Shown here piece after piece: positions 1 to 13,352 of a DNA stretch of 30,708 nt. Under the pieces are notes generated by a model. That model saw only the letters and a list, made by a program, of their open reading frames with translations, was not told the DNA's origin and ran no database searches. The translations under genes were made by a program, and so were the position numbers. Position 1 is the first letter of the stretch. Every line of letters starts with the position of its first letter. Source of the DNA: Cochliopodium minus (Eukaryota; Discosea; Himatismenida; Cochliopodiidae); the NCBI GenBank assembly GCA_024220525.1, contig JAMYWO010000405.1, positions 1 through 30,708 of the forward strand. Reading direction: 5' to 3'.

Positions 1-2676
<2,676 letters not shown>

Positions 2677-3003
2677 TTTTGTTTTATTGTTCTTATCAAA
2701 GCAATTTTTTTTTTTTTTTTTTTGAAAGCATATTTGAATGAAAAGATTTCTTGAAAAATTAGTTTTAAATTTGTTCGAAAAGCATTATTCTCCTTTAAAT
2801 TGAATCTTAAAAAGACGATAAATAAAAAAGAAAATACCAAAAATATTTTTAATCATACAACAAAAAGTTTAAAAACAACAAGAAAGTGTAGAAGAATCCT
2901 CAAAAAAAAAAGGTTTCAAAAGATGTTGCAACAACTAAAAAAAAAAAATTAAATTTGTTATAAAATTGTTTAATAGTTGTTAATTAAGTTTTAAAAAAAA
3001 GAT
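2677..3003. other. Gap between RuvBL2 (5' side) and RGS-like gene (3' side)
   Basis: 327 bp of A/T homopolymers holding the promoter side of RuvBL2 and the 3' end of the RGS-like gene. Both genes point left. I see no ORF, RNA gene or clear motif beyond a long T-run at about 2706-2722, just upstream of the RuvBL2 start. Confidence 0.6.
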
Positions 3004-4565
3004 TTACGAAGTACCAGAAGTAGGATTTCCTTCTTTGGGTAAAGATTTGGGATCTTCTTTTTTTTCATTTCTAATCTTTTCAGGTTCGGTTTTTTCTGAA
3101 GTGGTAGAAGGAGTAGAAGTGGTAGAAGTTCCTGTAGTATTGGAAGTGATGGGTTCCTTTTTTTCGATTTCTTTTTTTATGAAATTTATTTCCGCAATCA
3201 TTAATCTTTCAACTTGACCTCTTGCATTATTCAACAAATTGGTTATACTTTTTACATCTTTGGTAAACAATAAAAAGAAAAAATTTAATAAATATTAATT
3301 AAAATAAAATATCAATTAAATAAATATTAATTAAACAAGCAAGATTGATTGAAATTAAAAATAAAATTGAATTAATTATAAAAATTAAAAAAAAATTCTT
3401 ATTTCTTTACCTAAAACAGGTGCTTTGAGCTCTTCTTGGGGTACTGGTGTTTCTTTTTCGATGATGTTTATTGTATCTTGAGAAAGAGGTACTGGTGTTT
3501 CTTTTTCAATAAGAAGATTATCTTGAGGTACTGGTGTTTCTTTCTCAATGAGAAGATTATCTTGAGGTACTGGTGTTTTTGTGAGAGGTGTTTCAATGAG
3601 AAGATTATCTTGAGGTGCTGGTGTTTCTTTGAGGGGTGTTTCTATGAGAGGTGTTTCTTTTTCAGTTGTTTCCTCTTGTTGAAGTGTTGATGTTTCGGTG
3701 TCTGAGGTAACATGAGGTAGAGGCACTGGTTTTTCTTTTTCAGGAAGGGTACTATCTTGAGGAGTTTCTTTTTTATCCACCAAACTATTATCTTCTTTTT
3801 CAACAATTAGATTATCTTCTTTGTTATGTTGTTCTTTGGTATCAATTAAATTATCTTTGTTATGTGGTTCGATAGAGTTGTTATTTGGATTGTTATCTTT
3901 GTCGAAATTCTCAATTTCTTTTTCCTGTAAATTTTTTTCTTTATCAAAGGAATCTTCCGAATCACTCTCCTCTTTATCTTCTTGTGAATCATGTTCTACA
4001 ATCTTTTCTTCTTTACCTTCTTCACTCTTTGCTGGTTCTTCTTTTTTAATATCTTCTCGCTCCTCCTTTTTTTCAATCTCCTCCTTTTCTCCTTCATTCT
4101 CTTTTTGGTTGATTTCGTTCTCTTTAACTTCCTCTTTTCCCTCCTTTTCTTCCTCTTTTACTATTTCCTCTCTAACTTGTTCTTTAACTTCCTCTTTTAC
4201 TTCCTCTATTACTTTATTGACTTGCTCATTCTTTTTCTCAGATTCTTCAATTTTTTGGATCATCTCCTTCCATCTTTGCCTGATTGATCCATCCAAAGCA
4301 ACCTAAATTTAAATTATTTTTCATTTTTCTTTATAAACTTTGTATTTTTCACCTCTTCCCTTGAAGAATCTAATAAATGATTATTCAATATTGCTTTCAA
4401 TTTATTGAGTAGATCTTCTTCTTTAAGATTGGGCTCCAGCAATTCATTAATTTTTTTCCAAAAAACCCAATTAATCAAGCTGAAATTTTTTTTGAGATGT
4501 TCTTCAAATATAATTGAATATTCTTTGTTATCTTTGATCTTATTCAATATCTCTCTGTTTGCCAT
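3004..4565 (-). CDS. RGS-like protein with a large acidic, repeat-bearing insertion
   Basis: Exons 4565-4353, 4302-3411 and 3257-3004 (452 residues). Residues about 8-85 resemble the first part of an RGS domain, which stimulates GTP hydrolysis by G-alpha: YSIIFEEHLKKNFSLINWVFW, then SSREEVALDGSIRQRW, comparable to the family's FxxFLxxxFSEENLxFW and VNLDxxTR. Next come about 270 residues of Glu/Lys-rich sequence predicted as coiled coil or disordered, ending in imperfect repeats of ETPVPQDNLLIEK. After the second intron, ITNLLNNARGQVERLM resembles the late RGS helix FDEAQxxVYxLM. A Ser/Thr/Pro/Lys tail ends the protein. I infer an RGS fold interrupted by the acidic stretch. The assignment rests on motif memory, and a plain acidic coiled-coil protein is the alternative. 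Confidence 0.6.
3440..3665 (-). repeat. In-gene tandem repeats coding ETPVPQDNLLIEK variants
   Basis: Coding repeat in exon 2 of the RGS-like gene. Units of roughly 39-54 bp share TACTGGTGTTTCTTT on the plus strand and encode (K)ETPVPQDNLLIE and shorter ETPL(K/T)ETP versions. About six to eight imperfect copies, all keeping the frame. Confidence 0.85.
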
Positions 4566-4871
4566 TTTTTTTTAATTTATATATTTAATTATTTATAAAA
4601 ATAAACCCAAAACTTTTTATCTAATCTTTTTGAATTGACAATCAAAGGAAAAGAAAGTTCAATTATTCTTCTTTGCAAGATGAAATTTTAATGTATTTTT
4701 TAATCGGTCCACTTTGATTCTCTGAAAGAAAAAAAAAAATCAAAACAAACAATTGAATCGTAAGAACTTCTTGATTTTTTACCGGGTTAATAGCAAGATT
4801 GAAAAATCATTTTTGTTTGAATTGATCAAAAAAATTTTCTTTATATTCAGATAAATAATAATAAAAAAAAA
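4566..4871. other. Divergent promoter region, RGS-like gene / rubrerythrin
   Basis: 306 bp between two genes pointing apart, so it should hold both promoters. A/T-rich with short runs. No gene or specific element I can defend. Confidence 0.6.
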
Positions 4872-5588
4872 ATGAAGTTGATAAGCAAAAAGAATTTCAA
4901 AACAATTGTAAAACCATCAAAATCAAAAAAAAAAAATTTTATACCTTACTCATCTGATCAATATAAATAGAAATATCAAAGATTTTATACCACTTTGAAT
5001 GGATCCAAAACACATCAAAATTTAAAAGAAGCATTTGCAGGAGAATCAATGGCAAATAGAAGGTAATAATTAATAATTGTAAAAATAATTGTCAAAAATA
5101 ATGTGAAATAAAAAAAATAGATACAACTTTTTTGCTCAAAAAGCTGATATTGAAGGATTTCCTGATGTTGCTTCAATATTTAGATCTACTGCTGAAGGAG
5201 AAACTGGGCATGCTTGTAAATCTCTTTTTTTTTTACTCCATTTTTCACAATTTAAAACAAAAAATAATTAAAAAGTTGGTCATTTGGAATTTTTGCAAGA
5301 TGTTGGTGATCCAGCAACTGGAGAAAAATTTGGGGATTCTGAAAGTAATTTGAGATCCGCAATTGCAGGAGAAACACATGAATACACCGATATGTACCCA
5401 TCTATGGCAAAAACTGCTTTTGATGAAGTAATATAATAATTATAATTATAAAAAAGATTAATTTTTTCGAATTTTCAAAAAAGGGATTCGAAGAAATTGG
5501 ATCTTGGTTTGAAACTTTGGCAATGGCTGAGAAATCTCATGCAGGAAGATTCACAAGAGCTTTGAAAGAATTATTGACTCAAAAATAA
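4872..5588 (+). CDS. rbr: Rubrerythrin (di-iron peroxidase domain) with a mitochondrial-type presequence
   Basis: Exons 4872-4907, 4971-5062, 5121-5215, 5276-5427 and 5484-5588, all in phase. Rubrerythrins use a di-iron site in a ferritin-like four-helix bundle to reduce hydrogen peroxide. The metal-binding motifs are visible: AFAGESMANRRY, EGETGHAFGHLEF, AGETHEY and AEKSHAGRF. The C-terminal rubredoxin domain (CxxC pairs) is absent, so electrons must come from a separate partner. The N-terminus, MKLISKKNFKTI then KYQRFYTTLNG, is basic, lacks acidic residues and has an R-x-Y cleavage-like site (RFY/TT), which suggests mitochondrial import. A first intron of 63 nt (21 codons with an in-frame TAG) lies inside the presequence. 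The enzyme call is secure, the targeting is inferred. Confidence 0.9.
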
Positions 5589-5850
5589 CTTTCATTAAAA
5601 AACTTTAAAATTTCAAAAAAAAAAGATTAAAAAAAATTTTTTTTTTATTCAAATTCTTTATTTTTATTTCTAAAACTTTAATTTATTCCACGATATGTCT
5701 TTTTGAAGAGCACCATGTAAATTAAAAAAAGAGAATAGCTTAACGGTTAAGTTTAGCAAAAAATAAGAAAAGAAAAATGAAGAAGAATAAGGAGTGTTGT
5801 TAAGGGGTTAAAATAATTTATAAATTAAAGATGGAATTGTTTTTAACTGT
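5589..5850. other. Convergent 3' gap, rubrerythrin / RPSA
   Basis: 262 bp between convergent genes: A- and T-runs and a stretch at about 5735-5760 resembling a tRNA D-arm only. No complete gene seen. Confidence 0.5.
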
Positions 5851-6875
5851 TTAAAGAGTATCTTTGTTATTTTCTCCCTTGTTCCATTCTTGAGAAGGTT
5901 CATTTGGTTCATCTCCCCATTTGGATCCTTCAGTGGTTCCAGGTCCATTTTTCCAGTGTTGCTTTTCCCATGGAGCAACAGAGGAGGTGCTAGAGGTGTT
6001 TACTTCGTTGCTTGGAGTGATTTCATTGTAATCTCCATCATTTTGGTTGTTGTTATCTTCAACTCCCTCTTCAGGATCACGATGGAAGAACAAATCAACC
6101 ATAACTTCCCAGTTTTGAGATCTTGGGAAATTCTTAGGATCACGGAAACGAAGAACTTCACGACAGAGCAACCACCACATCAAACCAATGGAGTGTTTTG
6201 ATTTGTTGTTACATGGAATTGCAATATCAACATTGTTAAGAGGAGAATCAGAGTGAGTGAAAGCAATAGTAGGAATATTAACATAAGAAGCTTCACGAAT
6301 AGGTTGATGATCAGTCTTTGGATCAGTCAAGATTAATAATCTTGGTTCCTTTTCGGATCTATAAACAAAACCATTATCACCAGGTCTTCTCATCTTTGCA
6401 TTGGTGAATGTTCCAGGAACAAATCTTCCTTCAATTGGGGTTGCTCCAGTATATCTTGCAAATTTAAGGATTGAACGTTGTCCCCATGGTCTTGCAGATA
6501 CAACACAAATATCAGCAGGATTATCAATTTCAGCAATAACTCTTGCTGCAAGGACCAATTTTTGCCATGTTCTATTCAAATCAATAATATAAACTCCATC
6601 ATTTCTTCTTTTCCAAATGTATGGCTAAATTATTCAAAGGATTTCAATTAAATACTCAAGATAAATTTATTTATTTATATAATCAGAAATTTTTTTAAAG
6701 TTAAAATTATTCTTGATATAAAATTCTCATTTTTAAAAAATCTCATATTTTTTAGAGAAAAATAATCTACCTCCATTTGATAATGCAAGTTACGAGTACC
6801 AATGTGGGATTGTGCTGCAAGAAGTTTTTGTACATCTTCCTCAGATGGATTCAAGCTTGATGGAAAGTGAGACAT
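5851..6875 (-). CDS. rpsA: 40S ribosomal protein SA (uS2, laminin-receptor homologue)
   Basis: Exons 6875-6771 and 6624-5851 (292 residues), with one 146-nt intron after residue 35. The protein is the uS2 component of the small ribosomal subunit, needed for 40S maturation. The start [20 protein letters not shown] is favoured over an upstream in-frame ATG because the family begins just before this helix. Recognisable blocks: [70 protein letters not shown] and the [13 protein letters not shown] helix. The C-terminal tail is Asn/Ser-rich with Trp motifs (PWEKQHW, SKWGDEP, EWNKGE), as in other eukaryotic SA proteins. Codon choice is cleaner than in neighbours, consistent with high expression. Confidence 0.97.
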
Positions 6876-7380
6876 TATATTATTTTTCAATAGATTTTTT
6901 TTTAATAAAAGATATAAATTTTAAAATTAAAAAATCAAAAAAAAAAAATAATTGAAATGGTTATGAATAGGAACCAAAAAATGTTAAAATATAAAAAAAA
7001 AAAAAATGAAACATCAAAAGCCACAACTATAAATTCAATATTTTGATTCATAAAACAAATGGAAAAAGTTCATCAAATATAATAAATAAAATTTGGAATC
7101 GATTTCGATTTGATTAATTATTGTTCTGAAAATTGAATTATTGTTTCCCCTATATTGGAATTTTATCAATAAATAAAAAAATCCAAGATAATCTCAATAA
7201 TTATCGAAATAATCTTTAGATATTTTTGATATCATTTTGCCATCAAAGAAAAGAATAAGGATTATTAAAAAAATATTGTTAAACAATTTGAAAAAAATAA
7301 AAAAAAAATTGTATTTCTGCAGATTGGAAAAAAAAATAAACAATAATTCTTGAAGCAAATTATTCTTTTTATCAATATTT
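6876..7380. other. Divergent promoter region, RPSA / ankyrin-BTB-BET gene
   Basis: 505 bp between genes pointing apart, very A/T-rich, with poly-A runs near 6940, 6995 and 7300. There are TATAAAT-like words at about 6910 and 7028, but such words are frequent by chance here. No ORF or RNA gene seen. Confidence 0.5.
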
Positions 7381-10300
7381 ATGTCAAAAGATTTGGCGCA
7401 TATTTATGTTAAAGAAGGATTAGAAAAACAATTGGAAACATATATCAAATATGGTAAAGATATCAACTCATTTGATGATGTTGGACAAAAGCCAATACAT
7501 TATGCTTCATTATATGGGAATTCATCGTGTAGAAATTTTTTAATAATGCAATTTTATTTTCATTGAGAAATTTTTTAATAATATAAATTTTTTTATGCTA
7601 AATAATCAAAGGCTTGAAATTATTATTGGATAATGGGGTGGGAGTAGATGAATTGAATAAGCAAAAATTAACACCATTACACCAATCATGTAGAAGATTA
7701 GGAACATTCGGGTGTATAAAAATTTTGATAGATTATGGTGCAGAAATTGAGAAAAAAGATCAAGATTGGTGGACTCCATTACATTATGCTGCTTATGAAG
7801 GAAATTATGAGGCAGCAGAATATTTGATAAAATTGGGTGCAAAAGTTAATATCACAAACAAATATAATTGGACACCAATGCATCTTGCATTAAAACAAGG
7901 AAACATGAATATTGTTTCTTTGTTATTGATTAATCCATCCATTGAGATCAGAGAAACATTATTGAAAGAAATTTCTTTACCAATAGGTTTATTTTTTTCG
8001 ATATACCTTTTGTTCATCATATGTGAACCATCTATTTAATCATCATCTTATATAATTTCAGTTATAATTCTAAATGGTTGATATTTCAATTCAATCAAAG
8101 CTTATTTTATCTTCTATTTATCTTTTTAAACACTCATTTTTGCATAATTCTGAAGAATTCGAAATATATCATCCAGAAAATGGAAGTATTTTGTTGGAGG
8201 AAGGAAAACAAACAGCAATTAATGATATCACTCAATTATGGGAAGATAAAAGGTATTCCGATCTCACCATCATCGTGGAGAACAAGCCCATCAAAGTACA
8301 CAAAGCAATTCTTAGCTGCAGAAGCAAGTTTTTCCAAAAGATGATAGAAAAAGAGATGGAAAGAGATGAGAAGTACGGAGATGTTTTGAAAATCAGCAAT
8401 ATCAAATATATTGCCATCATTAAAGTCTTGGAATACATCTATACTTGCAAGATCATTGGTATCACCACCTCTAACACTGATAATCCCCATTCCAATGAAT
8501 CTTCTCCCAGAGATTCTAAGAAATCTCAGAAAACTTTGCTTGGAAACAAGTACAAGGAGTACGCCACTTCTCAAAGCAATGAGAACATTTTACTCGATAT
8601 TCTTCAATTATCTTCTCGTTATGGTTTGGATCATCTCACCAAGTGGGTTCAAAACTGTTTGTTTTTGAGGTACTTTGCTTTTTAAAAATTTTTCAATTTA
8701 AACCTTTTTTTTTTCCCATTTTTTAATCTACTTCATTTAATCATTTTCTTAATTTACTTTATTTAATTACTTTTCTAGATTTACTTTATTAAAACATCTG
8801 TATTCTTAATTTATTAAAAAACCCATCTTTTATTTTTACTTTATTAAAATTTTATTTTTAATTTATTAAAGTATCATCTTTGTGTTTTTACTTACACTTA
8901 AATAAGCCAAAAGATTCACACCTTTATTAATATTTGTTTAAAAATAATTTTCATTTATTTTATTAACAATTGTGTACTTTAAATACATTCATTATAGATT
9001 GGGAGATTTTTCAAAGGGATTGGTTGCAAAAGATCTTAACTTCTCTCTTTTGTACAAAATAGTCAAGGTTTCAACGAGACTTTCCCCTCAACTCAGAGCA
9101 TTTATAGCCTATCTCTTTTTATTCAACATTAACTCTTCTCAGACTCAAAAAATGTTGAAAAGTTATGATGCCAAAATTCTTTCTCAACTTTTCAGTTCTT
9201 TTAGTTTCTCTGTAAACTCTTTTTTTTTTTTCAAAAAAAATTTATTCAACTTCACTTATATTGACTCGTATTGACTCATATTTATTTTAGTTTACTCAAA
9301 ATTATTTAAATTTATAATCATTTTATTCTTATTAATATATTTATTTTATTTTCACATTTATTTATTATCACTTATTATCACTTATTATCACATTTATATT
9401 TTTTTTTTACATGAAATGTGTGAACTTTCGTTTTAATTTTATTTTTAAATTAAAATAAAGACCATCAAAAAACAACCAAAAAAACCAGAGTTTGTACATT
9501 TCGATAAACCTTCAATGGACAGCAACGAAAACAAAAAATGTGATAAAATATTGGAAGTTCTGATGAAAGAGGAGATATGTGATCCTTTTTTTTATCCTGT
9601 TGATCCTCCTTCTTTAAATATCATTGATTATTTCCCTTCTATTTTATTTCCTATGGATTTATGTACCATTCAAGGAAGATTGAGGTCCAAGTATTATGTT
9701 TGCCCTGAGGAATTTGCGTATTTTTTTTTTTTTAAAAATAATTTTTCTTCAAACAATTTTTTTCAAATTTCCAATTTATTATTTGTTTTTATTTTCTTTA
9801 TTTTTGAAAAATTTTCTTTATTTTTGAAAAATTTTCTTTCATTTCCAAACATTTTTTAATAATATTTTCCTCACATATTTTTTTATTTTTATTTTTTTTT
9901 TAATAACTTTTTTATTGTAAAAAGAATTGACGTTTTGCTCACGTTTGAGAATGCAATGAAATACAATGATGATAACTCTCCCATCTTTTTAAATTCTCAA
10001 ATTCTCACAGCAAAATTCAAACAAATTTTCAAATCAGTGTACCCCAGCAATTCTCTTGATTCTCTTTCAAACAATCAACAAGATACAAAGAAGCAAAATG
10101 GTGGTAATGACATTTTTAATTTTTCCAATAAAATTTCTAATAATACTAACATTTATTTCTACTTTTTACTTCCCCCCTCTTCCTTTTCTACTCAAAACAA
10201 AGAGAGAAGAGTTTCTAAAAATAATGTAAATAACAATGTAAATAACAATGTAAATGTTAACAGCAACTCTTCCTCCTCTTTCCATTCCACCAATGGCTCT

Positions 10301-13066
10301 ACCAATCATGTAAATAACACGGATGATTTTGATGGTATCAAAAGAAGAAAAAGAGATTCTTCTTCCATACCCACCCCTTCTTCCAACTCTGTTCCCTCTA
10401 CTCCTTCAAGTGGGCTCAACAAAATGATTATAAACTTGGTTCAAGAAAACAGCAACAAGTCCAAAAAGAGAACAAGCTTTGATTCCAAAATTATTTCTTC
10501 TTCTTCTCTTTCAAAAACAAGTTTGGAGACAAAATCTTCTTCTGTTTCTAACAATACTTCTTCTTTTTCAAATAAAAGGGAGATCCCCTCCACAACCACT
10601 CCCAATACAAGCAAAACGAAAACTCCCATTACTTCTTCTAAAGATATAAAGTTTGAAGAAAAAGAGTCTTCAAGAAGAAACAGCAGTAGCACAAACAACA
10701 ATACAAGTGGAAATAGCAAGAAATCCAATGAATCCCAAATCAAGAGTGAAAACATCATTAAAGCTCCTCCTCCTTCTTCCTCTTCTTCCAAAAATGAAAT
10801 CAAAAAAGAGAAACAAAGTTCCAATGGATACAGTACATCGAAAGAGAGCAACAATAGTAATAGTAGCAGTAACATTAGCAGGGAGCCCAAAAAAGACAAC
10901 AAGGATAGCAGAGAAAAGAAGGACAGCAGAGATAGAGACTCAAAAAGGGAAAGTGTAAGGGAAAAAGAAACCAACATCAAAGATAACAAAGAAAGCAGGG
11001 ATAGAAGATACAGCTATGATTCTAGATCTGGCAGCGATAAAAATAAATCTTCTTACATCAGTAACAGTAACAGTAACAGCAACAGTAATAGTAATACTAA
11101 CAATAACAGCAGTAATAGAGAAAAAGAGAGCAGTAGGGACAGCAATAAAGATAACAGGGAGAGCAGAAGTGAAAGAACAAACAAAGAAAAGGAAAAAGGA
11201 AGAGACAGAAATGAAAGAAATGAGAAAAAGGTGGAAACGAAAGACAGAAGAGATGAAAACAAAGAAAAAGAATCAAAAAAAGGAAGCAAAGAAAGACTTG
11301 AAACCAAAATTCCCCTCAGCAGAAACGAAACAGAAACAAAAAAGGAAACCAAAACTCTACCCACCAAAGAAACAAACAAAGAAAAAGTTAACAAAGAAGA
11401 GGATTCCTCTCTTCTCAAACCCCCTCCTTCTTCTTCTCAAACTAAGAAATCTATCCCTAACACATCCACCAAAGCCAATCCTCCTTCTGTTACTTCCAAT
11501 CTCTCTTCTACTTCCATTCCTACTCCTAAGCCATCTGTTTCTACATCAAGCAGGCCTACTTCAAATGTAAACACAAAAGATGTTTTGCCATCAAATAATC
11601 CCAAAATCTCTCTTTCCAATTACAACTCTCCCTCTGAAAATAGTGGTCCTTTCTACGATTTTTCACATAAATCTGAAGAAAGTAACGAAAGTTCCAACAA
11701 AAATTCTCCTCTACCACAACCACAACCACAACCACAACCACAACCACAACAACAACAACCCTCCTCCCTCTTTTCAAAAGTAAATTCTCAAAAGATTGAA
11801 ATTGATTTCAATTCCTCCATAAAAATCAATACCCCGACAAACACAACAAACAAAGTAAACACAGTAAACACAATCAACAAAGTAAACACCATTGCTTTTG
11901 ATGATGAAGATGAAGAAGGGGAAGGAGATGATGACGAGTTTCAGTTCGTGAAAAGCGACAATCACAGCAATTTTGCAAGCAATCATCCTTCTACAGAGGA
12001 AAAAGAGGAAACCAACAAAAACGAAATTAGCAAAACAATAGAATTCAATGATGAAGACTTTTACAAACACGATTCTGATGATTCTTCTGATGAATCTTCT
12101 GGTGAATTCAAGTTGAACATAAATCCTTCTCCCACTTTACAAAAGAAAAAAGAATCTCTGAATGAAAAAAGAACTACCAAAACCAACAAACAACTCTCCT
12201 CTTACAAACCTCCTTCTTCTTCCTCCTCTAAGAAAATAGAATCTTCCAAAAAGAAAAATATCACACCAATCAAAGAAATCAAAGAAATCAAAGAGGTGAA
12301 AGGAACAAAAGAAAATAAAATTAAACAAAAACCTCCTCTCAAAAAATCTTCCACCACTTCTACCACCCCATTAACTTCCAATAAATTACCTGTCAACAAA
12401 ACTCCTATTAACAAAACTTCTACTGACCCCCTCAAATCTAAAAAACCAGGAATAGGAAGCACAAGTGACTCTTTAAACAAAAAGAAAAGGAAAACAGGAG
12501 TAGAAGAAGAAGAAAAAGAAGAAGGAGAAGAAGGCGAGGAAGAAATGGGAGAAATAAAAAAACAAAACTCCAAAAAAACAAAAATTGAACAAAAACAAAC
12601 GCAAACGCTCCCTTTTTCCTCTTCTCTTTCTTCTCTTTCTTATTCTGACAATCTTCCTTCTCTTCGTTCTCTTTATACCAACAATCAAACACTTGGGAAT
12701 TCAAAAAAAGAAAAAGTTCCTGATTCTCCCCTCCATTCTGATATCAATAACACTCCCAATGACATTTACAACCCTTCTAATGACAACTATTATAACAACA
12801 ATAACCTTAACAACAACAATGACAATAATAATGATAACAATAATGGTCAAAAACCAATAGAAGAACTAAGAAACGAGATTCGTATTTTGATGAATAGAAT
12901 GAATGAAGATGATTTCGAAAAAGTGATCGAGATTATCGTCAAAAGAGGAGAAGATGAACAAGGAATCATCATCAATGGAGAATCTGATGATGTTCAGTTC
13001 AACTTGAATTTCCTATCCTATCCTACTTTGTCTCAAATTCATCTTCTTTTGATGAACATTGAGTAA
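7381..13066 (+). CDS. Ankyrin repeat, BTB, bromodomain and ET-domain protein (BET-like)
   Basis: Exons 7381-7528, 7612-7986, 8062-8076 (15-nt mini-exon, optional), 8156-8669, 8998-9211, 9461-9717 and 9925-13066 splice in phase to about 1554 residues. Order: ankyrin repeats (about 1-175; PIHYASLYGN, TPLHQSCRR, TPLHYAAYEGNYEAAEYL, TPMHLALKQGN); BTB (about 205-290; YSDLTIIVENKPIKVHKAIL), followed by BACK-like helices; bromodomain (about 435-540; DPFFYPVDPPSLNIIDYF, FPMDLCTI, then LLTFENAMKYN with the acetyl-lysine-binding Asn); nearly 950 residues of Ser/Asn/Lys/Glu low complexity; ET domain (about 1485-1554; PIEELRNEIRILMNRM). It should read acetylated histones as BET proteins do, with the BTB for oligomerisation or CUL3 binding. 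The same ankyrin-BTB-bromodomain set is known in Dictyostelium. Intron 8670-8997 (328 bp) holds only A/T sequence. Confidence 0.9.
11715..11755 (+). repeat. Coding hexanucleotide repeat (CCACAA)n giving Pro-Gln repeats
   Basis: About six copies of CCACAA in the disordered linker of the BET-like gene, encoding alternating Pro-Gln and followed by CAA-only codons (poly-Gln). The neighbouring low-complexity stretches at 11059-11115 (AGTAAC-type, Ser-Asn) and 12790-12846 (AAC/AAT, poly-Asn) are of the same kind. Confidence 0.9.
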
Positions 13067-13352
13067 AGTCTGTAAAGTCTGTTTTTTTAATTCTTTTTTT
13101 GAAAAATCTTTTGTTCTTCTTTTAATTAATTTTCAGAAGGGGATCAAAATCAAAAAAAAAAAAAAAGAGAATCCAATTTTCCTTTCAAAAATTTTATTAA
13201 AACTTTTATTTATTAAAAAAAATGTGGGTTGAATTCTTTTTACTTTCTATCTAATTCTTGTACTGTTTCCATTTGATTTAAAGTGAAAATAAAATTAAAA
13301 AGAAAAATCTTTTTTTTCAATTTTGATATTAGTTGATAAATAAAAAAAAAAA

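Noticed and set aside
3821-4306. Plus-strand Ser/Leu/Phe ORFs across the RGS-like gene
   Set aside because: Antisense shadow of Glu/Lys codons. The minus-strand model has phase-consistent exons and a recognisable N-terminal domain.
5735-5762. tRNA-like stretch (TAGCTTAACGGTTAAGTTTAGC)
   Set aside because: It resembles a D-arm only. No anticodon arm, T-arm or acceptor stem follows.
10441-11418. Long antisense and other-frame ORFs over the BET-like gene
   Set aside because: They are shadows of Ser/Asn/Lys codon repeats: pure Leu/Ser/Phe strings without domains.
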